Assembly: GCA_965221725.1 (NCBI GenBank)
Contig: OZ244909.1
Span: forward strand, 496,001-560,000
Reading direction: 5' to 3'
From: HK1 sp965221725
GTDB lineage: Bacteria; Pseudomonadota; Gammaproteobacteria; HK1
DNA length: 64,000 nt
The notes beneath the pieces are model-generated. The model made no database searches, was not told the origin of the DNA, and worked only from the letters and a program-made list of their open reading frames with translations. How positions within the stretch are numbered: position 1 is the first letter of the stretch; each line of letters opens with the position of its first letter. Shown one piece after another: positions 58,756-64,000 of this stretch. The position numbers and the translations under genes were made by a program.

Positions 58756-59604
58756 GCCCCCACGCACAACCGCCGCAGTCACTCGGCCCTTCCGGATCAG
58801 CTCCTTCGCCACCGTCGCCTGCAACACGTCCCGCGTCTTGCCTAACATGGTCATCGCTCCCCCGATCCGCAGGCATGCGCACAGCGCACACGATCAGCCG
58901 ACCATCGCGCAGCCCCGACGTCGTCCACACTAAACCGAAGCACGGCGGGAACGCAAACGAATGTCAACGCCGTGCCTCAGAGCAATCCCACGCTGGTTTT
59001 CTTGACGATGAACCGTCACATCGGCGCGAAAACCTGGGAAACGAATCGCTTTGGGGGCGGGAAAGAAGCCGTTGCGGGGTCCGGATGGTCGCCGCCGCAC
59101 CGACGGCGAAAAGGCCAAGGCCAGCCACCTTGACCCCCGTTCTGGTCGCCCAACGACACGTTCACCGCAGCGTGGGAAAGCCCTGCCGCCATGCTCGGCT
59201 TGCAGTGCGACGGAGGGATTACCGGAAATTTCCGGACCACGCGCCCTCGCTTCGCGAACGGTGAAATTTCCGGGCCGAGGATAGTCGCCCGCGATCAGCG
59301 TTGGTGCACCGATCGGCGCATGTGCCCCGATGAAGCGCGTGGGGGCACCACGGCCATGGAACCCGCACCCCTGCGTCGAAGCCGAGTCGGATCCGGGCCG
59401 AACCCGGGCTGGACCTCAGCCGAGACCGCGCCGGACCTGATCCCGGCTCGGGCCGAACGCGGCCGGTCGGAGTACCGTCTCGCCCGGACGTGGCATGATA
59501 CGTGCTCCGAACCCGTGGCGAGGCTGCGCTCCGGTCATCCGGCTCCAGCGTGAAGACCCGAGGCGTTCCGAGGAATCCGGCGAACATTCGAAGGAGAGGC
59601 GTCC
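58756..59604. other. Gene-free spacer before the PII gene
   Basis: About 850 bp. A minus-strand ORF from 58854 begins MTMLGKTRDVLQATVAKEL and runs through the heptamer repeat, ending at 58435; it is not recognised. From 58930 to 59590 nothing coding is supported. Short related motifs around GAAATTTCCGG occur at 59225 and 59265. Confidence 0.45.
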
Positions 59605-59943
59605 ATGCATCTCATTACCGCAATCATCAAACCGTTCAAGCTCGACGACGTGCGCACCGCACTGTCCGAGATCGGCATTCAGGGGATGACCGTCACCGAG
59701 GTCAAGGGATTCGGCCGGCAAAAAGGGCATACGGAACTCTATCGGGGGGCGGAGTACGTGGTCGACTTCCTGCCGAAGATCAAGCTGGAGGTCGCGGTCG
59801 ACGACTCCAGGCTCGACGAGGTGATCGAGGCCATCACCACCGCGGCCCGCACCGGGAAGATCGGCGACGGCAAGATCTTCGTCGCCGCCCTGGAGAACGT
59901 GATCCGCATCCGCACCGGGGAGATGGCGGCGGAAGCGCTCTGA
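59605..59943 (+). CDS. glnB: Nitrogen regulatory protein PII
   Basis: 112 residues, the standard PII length. It starts MHLITAIIKPFKLDDV; the T-loop GRQKGHTELYRGAEY carries the uridylylated Tyr51, and the C-terminal signature TGKIGDGKIFV binds ATP. PII trimers sense 2-oxoglutarate, ATP/ADP and glutamine, and control glutamine synthetase regulation or ammonium uptake. A GAAGGAGAGG ribosome-binding site precedes the ATG. No amtB or glnA is adjacent, so GlnB versus GlnK cannot be settled. It is followed by 397 bp of repeat-bearing spacer before leuC. Confidence 0.93.
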   Translation: MHLITAIIKPFKLDDVRTALSEIGIQGMTVTEVKGFGRQKGHTELYRGAEYVVDFLPKIKLEVAVDDSRLDEVIEAITTAARTGKIGDGKIFVAALENVIRIRTGEMAAEAL

Positions 59944-60340
59944 GCCGGGCCTCACCGATGCGGGCGCCCGGGGCCCCGGCACTGTCTCGAAATCGCCGTT
60001 CGCCCCCGGCAATTCCCGCCGGGTCGGGACCGGGGCTCGAAATCTCCCCGAATGGACGTTCCAGAGGTCGAAATCGGGCCGAAAGCGTGCCGCGTGGCAG
60101 TCTTTCGGGGCGCTGGCGGGAATCGTCGGCGCTGATCGAGGTTTCACCGATGCGGGCACCCGGGGCCGGGACCGGGGCGGAATCGTCGTTCACCGCCCCG
60201 GTGCGGCCTGGCGCGGCCGGCGGCGTCTATAATTCCGCCCGCGGCGATGCCGCCACGGCGTTCGCCGGGCGTCGTCCACGGGGGCCGCAGCGATCGAACG
60301 AGCCGGCACGACACCCCGCGGCCGTGCCCGGAGCCCGCGG
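59944..60340. other. Spacer with duplicated short GC-rich motif
   Basis: No gene seen. The motif CACCGATGCGGGC followed by a CCCGGGGCC-type stretch occurs at 59953 and again at 60145, with further loosely related pieces (GAAATC... and CTTTCGG...) between. Similar pieces recur near 61840 and 63240, suggesting a family of short intergenic repeats in this part of the genome. Confidence 0.5.
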
Positions 60341-61744
60341 ATGGCCAAGCCACGGACCCTGTTCGAAAAGATCTGGGACGACCACGTTGTCGCGACCGAA
60401 GACGACGGCACCTGCCTGCTCTACATCGACCGCCACCTCACCCACGAGGTCACCACCCCGCAACCCTACGAGGGGTTGCGCCAGGCCGGACGCGGGGTAC
60501 GCCGCCCCGACGCGACCATCGCGGTCATCGACCACAACATCGCCACCGACCGCAGCGAAGTGGTCAGCGAGGACTCCAGGCTCCAGATCGACACCCTGAT
60601 CCGCAACTGCGAGGAGTTCGGGGTCTCGCTGTTCCACTTCGACGATCCGCGCAACGGCATCGTCCACATCATCGGACCCGAGCAGGGCTTCACCCTGCCG
60701 GGCACCACCATCGTGTGCGGCGACAGCCACACCGCCACCCACGGCGCGTTCGGCGCGCTGGCCTTCGGCATCGGGACGTCGGAGGTCGAGCACGTGCTCG
60801 CGACCCAGACCCTGATCCAGGCGCCGGCGAAGGCGATGCGGGTCACGGTCGGCGGCGACCTTCCGTTCGGGTGTACCGCCAAGGACCTCATCCTCGCGAT
60901 CATCGGCAGGATCGGCACCGCGGGCGGCACCGGCCACGTCATCGAGTACGCCGGCCCCGCGGTCGAGGCGCTCTCCATGGAAGGCCGCATGACGGTGAGC
61001 AACATGACCATCGAGGCCGGCGCGCGAGCGGGGCTCATCGCGCCCGACGACAAGACCTTCGCCTACCTCGATGGCCGGCCGATGGCGCCGAAGGGCGAGC
61101 GGTGGCGCCGGGCCGTCGAGCACTGGCGCACCCTCCCCTCCGATCCGGGCGCCCGGTACGCAAGGGAGGTCACGCTGGACGTCTCCGAGATCGTTCCCCT
61201 GACCACCTGGGGCACGAGTCCCGAAGACGTGGTGCCGATCACCGGCGCGGTCCCGGACCCGGACCGCGCCCCCACCGAGGAGAAGCGCGCGAGCATGCGT
61301 CGCGCCCTCGACTACATGGGGCTCGCCCCCGGCACGCGCATGACCGATGTCGCCATCGACCGGGTATTCGTCGGCTCGTGCACCAACGGGCGGATCGAAG
61401 ATCTCCGCGAGGTCGCGGCGGTGGCGAAAGGCCGCCGGGTCGCCGCCGGGGTGCGGGCAATGATCGTCCCCGGCTCGGGCCTCGTGAAGCGCCAGGCCGA
61501 GGACGAAGGCATCGCGGACACCCTGCTGGCGGCGGGGTTCGAGTGGCGCGAGCCGGGCTGCTCGATGTGTCTCGCGATGAATACGGATCGGCTGGAGCCC
61601 GGCGAACGCTGCGCATCGACCACCAACCGCAATTTCGTGGGGCGTCAGGGACGCGACGGCCGCACCCACCTGGTAAGCCCGGCCATGGCGGCGGCCGCCG
61701 CCGTCACCGGCCGGCTCACCGACGTGCGGGAGTTGCTGGGGTAA
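60341..61744 (+). CDS. leuC: 3-isopropylmalate dehydratase large subunit
   Basis: 467 residues, close to E. coli LeuC (466). The 4Fe-4S ligands are Cys347 (FVGSCTNGR) and Cys407/Cys410 (PGCSMCLAMN), matching the family positions. CGDSHTATHGAFGALAFGIG and SNMTIEAGARAGLIAPD are also present. With LeuD it isomerises 2- to 3-isopropylmalate in leucine biosynthesis. The ATG at 60341 fits the conserved start AKPRTLFEKIWDDHVV. The leuD gene normally follows directly; here it begins 1.8 kb later, separated by an ATPase gene. Confidence 0.97.
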   Translation: MAKPRTLFEKIWDDHVVATEDDGTCLLYIDRHLTHEVTTPQPYEGLRQAGRGVRRPDATIAVIDHNIATDRSEVVSEDSRLQIDTLIRNCEEFGVSLFHFDDPRNGIVHIIGPEQGFTLPGTTIVCGDSHTATHGAFGALAFGIGTSEVEHVLATQTLIQAPAKAMRVTVGGDLPFGCTAKDLILAIIGRIGTAGGTGHVIEYAGPAVEALSMEGRMTVSNMTIEAGARAGLIAPDDKTFAYLDGRPMAPKGERWRRAVEHWRTLPSDPGARYAREVTLDVSEIVPLTTWGTSPEDVVPITGAVPDPDRAPTEEKRASMRRALDYMGLAPGTRMTDVAIDRVFVGSCTNGRIEDLREVAAVAKGRRVAAGVRAMIVPGSGLVKRQAEDEGIADTLLAAGFEWREPGCSMCLAMNTDRLEPGERCASTTNRNFVGRQGRDGRTHLVSPAMAAAAAVTGRLTDVRELLG

Positions 61745-61922
61745 CCCGGGCCAGCCCGGAATTTCACCCCTTGTCGTCCGGGGCGACCGGTCTCCGCCGA
61801 CCGTCCCCGCCGAGCTGCCGCTTTCTTTCGGAATCGCACCGCGCGGCGGTCTTTCGGAGGGCCGGCAGGAGCTGCCACCACTCCCGTCGAGCGCTCCGGT
61901 CGATCGCTTGACACCTCCATTT

Positions 61923-61965
61923 GATCCATGAAAATTCAAACTGTGAATTTGAATTTTCATGGATC
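61923..61965 (+). promoter_or_regulatory. Perfect 18-bp inverted repeat spanning the ATPase start codon
   Basis: GATCCATGAAAATTCAAA (61923-61940) and its exact complement TTTGAATTTTCATGGATC (61948-61965) are separated by 7 nt. The right arm contains the ATG at 61959. It is strikingly AT-rich in GC-rich surroundings. It could be an autorepressor operator or an mRNA hairpin hiding the start codon, or an end of a small inserted element. Confidence 0.85.
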
Positions 61966-63182
61966 TGGAAATGAAAAGACCGATCTTCCTCGACCAGATT
62001 GCACGATATTTCCGCAACCACCCGATCGTCGGGATCCTCGGCCCCCGACAGTGCGGCAAGACCACGCTGGCGCGGCACTACATCGGCACCCTGCGAGACG
62101 GCCGGCGGCGGCTCCATCACCATGTCCATCGCCATGATCGAAGGGGTGGCGCCGCCGGACCGGTGCATTACTTCGATCTCGAAGATCCCGAGCACCTCGC
62201 CCGACTGACCGAGCCCAGGCTGGCCCTGGAGTCGCTGGAAGGTCTGATCGTCATCGACGAGATACAGCGCCGCCCGGAGCTGTTTCCCCTGCTCCGAGTG
62301 CTGGTCGACCGGGAGCGGTCGAAGCAGCGGTACCTGATCCTCGGCAGCGCGTCACGCGACCTGATCCGCCAGTCCTCCGAAACGCTCGCCGGTCGGATCA
62401 TCTATCTGGAGCTGCCTCCCTTCACCGCGTTCGAAGCAACCGACCATTCCCGCCTCTGGCTGCGAGGCGGATTCCCGCCGGCCTACCTCGCGGACTCCGA
62501 CCCGGACAGCATCCTCTGGCGCAAGGCCTACGTGACCAGCTTCCTGGAGCGTGACCTGCCCGCGCTCGGCATCGACTTCGCGGCCGGCACCATGCGGCGC
62601 TTCTGGATGATGGTGGCGCACTGGCACGGGAACATCCTCAACGCCTCGGAGCTTGCGCGTTCGCTCGACGTCTCCTCACCGACCATCAAGCGCTACCTCG
62701 ACATCCTCGACGGAACGTTCATCACCCGGACCCTGCCGCCCTGGTACGCCAACCTGCGCAAGCGGCAGGTCAAGTCTCCGAAGATCATGTTCCGCGACAG
62801 CGGGTTGCTGCACGCTCTGCTCGACCTTCCGGATCGGGACCGCCTGCACTCCCACCCCAGGCTCGGCGCGTCATGGGAGGGGTTCGCGCTGGAGCAGGTC
62901 ATCCGGATGCATCAGGCGGAGGCGGCGGAGTGCTTCTTCTGGGCGACGCACGGCGACGCCGAGCTGGACCTGCTGATCGTCCGGGGCAGCGAGAAGACGG
63001 CATTCGAGTTCAAGTACACCTCCACGCCCAGGGTCACCCGCTCCATGCACTCCGCGCTCACGGACCTGGACCTGGAGCGGATCACCATTGTCTGTCCGGG
63101 AGACAGCACCTACCCGCTCACCAAGAAAATCAGGGTCGCGAACCTGCACCAGATCCGGAAGGAGTGCGGCCCCGGGCTCTGA
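61959..63182 (+). CDS. AAA_14/DUF4143-type ATPase
   Basis: 407 residues. The P-loop is ILGPRQCGKTTLARH (residues 26-40) and Walker B is GLIVIDEIQRRPELFPLLR. Then come a sensor-like YLILGSASRDLI, a winged-helix segment (SELARSLDVSSPTIKRYLD) and the DUF4143 end with an ELDLLI...FEFKY motif that resembles a PD-(D/E)XK nuclease core. Proteins of this architecture are common in mobile regions and have unknown function. A short His/Arg-rich insert lies at ~45-68. The gene sits between leuC and leuD and has its own palindromic leader. ATG 61959 is within that palindrome; the next in-frame ATG is at 61971. Confidence 0.87.
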   Translation: MDLEMKRPIFLDQIARYFRNHPIVGILGPRQCGKTTLARHYIGTLRDGRRRLHHHVHRHDRRGGAAGPVHYFDLEDPEHLARLTEPRLALESLEGLIVIDEIQRRPELFPLLRVLVDRERSKQRYLILGSASRDLIRQSSETLAGRIIYLELPPFTAFEATDHSRLWLRGGFPPAYLADSDPDSILWRKAYVTSFLERDLPALGIDFAAGTMRRFWMMVAHWHGNILNASELARSLDVSSPTIKRYLDILDGTFITRTLPPWYANLRKRQVKSPKIMFRDSGLLHALLDLPDRDRLHSHPRLGASWEGFALEQVIRMHQAEAAECFFWATHGDAELDLLIVRGSEKTAFEFKYTSTPRVTRSMHSALTDLDLERITIVCPGDSTYPLTKKIRVANLHQIRKECGPGL

Positions 63183-63546
63183 CGCAATCGCCCGATCCTC
63201 CGCATCGGCAATGTCGCGGTGGTGTACGATCGCCGGCGCAACCGGACCGGAATTTCACCCCTTCCCGGCCAGGACCGGAGAACCACTCAAGCCTGGGCGG
63301 CTCCGATGCGAGGGCATGTGAGAAACGCGACCGAACGCGCGTCTCCTTCACCGACGCCTCGATGCGCATTTCTCACCGGTTCGTGAAGCGAGGGCGCGCA
63401 TCGGCGAAATTTTCGGGCCGTGACACTCCGCCCGTGCGGAGCCCGGGTCGGGGCGGGGTCGAGGACCGCCGTTTCCGTCATGGCCGTGGAACTTGTCCGC
63501 CGGATGGATCAGCCCGTAGACAGGCCGGCACCGCAGGGAGAGCCCG
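63183..63546. other. Spacer before leuD with short dispersed repeats
   Basis: About 360 bp without a supported gene. GGAATTTCACCCCTT at ~63247 repeats 61757 downstream of leuC, so this piece and the leuC 3' flank may be the two sides of the inserted ATPase segment. A second motif near 63390 (GCGAAATTTTCGGGCC) resembles 59265. Confidence 0.5.
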
Positions 63547-64000
63547 ATGCAGAAATTCACGAAGCTGACCGGCGTGGCGGCGCCGATGGACGCCATCAAC
63601 GTCGACACCGACCAGATCATCCCCAAGCTGCACCTGCGCACCATCAAGCGCACCGGGCTCGGCAAGGTGCTGTTCGACGAGCTGCGGTTCAACCCGGACG
63701 GCACCGAGAAACCCGAATTCGTCCTGAACCGAGCGCCCTACCGCAACGCCGAGATCCTCGTGGCCGGCGACAACTTCGGGTGCGGGTCGTCGCGCGAGCA
63801 CGCGCCCTGGGCCCTGCTCGACTTCGGCATCCGCTGCATCATCTCCACGAGCTTCGCCGACATCTTCTACAACAACTGCTTCAAGAACGGCATCCTGCCC
63901 ATCACCGTCTCCACCGATGAACTTCAGGCGTTGATGGCGGACGCAGAGGACCGGGAGAACCCGGTGCTGAGCGTGGATCTCCACACCCGGGAGATCACGC
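63547..64000 (+). CDS. leuD: 3-isopropylmalate dehydratase small subunit, 5' part
   Basis: 151 residues are visible; the gene runs off the window. It starts MQKFTKLTGVAAPMDAINVD then TDQIIPK, and has the swivelling-domain signature LVAGDNFGCGSSREHAPWAL, which confirms LeuD. An AGGGAGAG ribosome-binding site lies about 6 bp before the ATG. Together with leuC (60341-61744) it forms the heterodimeric isomerase. Separation by 1.8 kb of unrelated DNA means it may have its own promoter. Confidence 0.96.
   Translation, partial: MQKFTKLTGVAAPMDAINVDTDQIIPKLHLRTIKRTGLGKVLFDELRFNPDGTEKPEFVLNRAPYRNAEILVAGDNFGCGSSREHAPWALLDFGIRCIISTSFADIFYNNCFKNGILPITVSTDELQALMADAEDRENPVLSVDLHTREIT

Overview
The window is GC-rich chromosomal DNA. 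Its housekeeping set (recC-recB-recD, pepN, typA/bipA, dusA, a PII gene, leuC/leuD and a full-length lhr) is typical of Gammaproteobacteria. No rRNA or tRNA genes were recognised. The very large Fn3/Calx-beta autotransporter-like proteins, many toxin-antitoxin-type pairs, decayed insertion sequences and in-frame low-complexity insertions suggest a host-associated or biofilm-forming lineage with a repeat-rich genome. That lifestyle is inference only.

Left part (1-25 kb). The 3' end of pepN is followed by an accessory patch: two near-identical Uma2-type genes bracket the remains of an AbiE-like operon, a decayed IS1634-type transposase and a small RTX protein with a signal peptide. Next come recD, recB and recC on the minus strand, overlapping or closely linked, with a PLP-dependent decarboxylase upstream. 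A VapC-type toxin-antitoxin pair precedes typA and dusA on the plus strand. A truncated EamA transporter and a two-gene minus-strand unit (DUF2335 protein plus an unknown) close the block.

Middle (25-43 kb). A 2985-residue autotransporter-like protein (minus strand) has a 23-G homopolymer upstream. Behind it lie a hendecad coiled-coil DUF1640-type protein, a PD-(D/E)XK-like protein, and an ISAs1-family element with clear inverted repeats and a 10-bp target duplication; its transposase carries an N-terminal DruA/DUF4338 domain and an in-frame TGA. A ribbon-helix-helix/AAA ATPase pair follows whose expected S8 protease partner is cut off after about 60 residues and joined to choline-dehydrogenase-like debris. 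Then come a truncated NYN gene, a rhodanese, and a nucleotidyltransferase with a small partner.

Right part (43-64 kb). A vapBC cassette sits at the very start of lhr, flanked by a 65-bp duplication of the lhr 5' end, so lhr now starts inside the vapC stop codon. Then come a second PD-(D/E)XK-like paralogue, an S24-peptidase remnant, and a second giant autotransporter (2722 residues) with a 28-copy heptanucleotide repeat upstream. The window ends with the PII gene, leuC, a DUF4143-type ATPase whose start codon lies in a perfect 18-bp inverted repeat, and the 5' part of leuD.

The strongest candidate for a new system is the pair of giant surface proteins. They share an essentially identical 1.2-kb 5' block, have divergent middles, and each has a different hypermutable simple repeat just upstream, as expected of phase-variable, recombining surface antigens. 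Most other accessory loci are broken toxin-antitoxin or defence modules.
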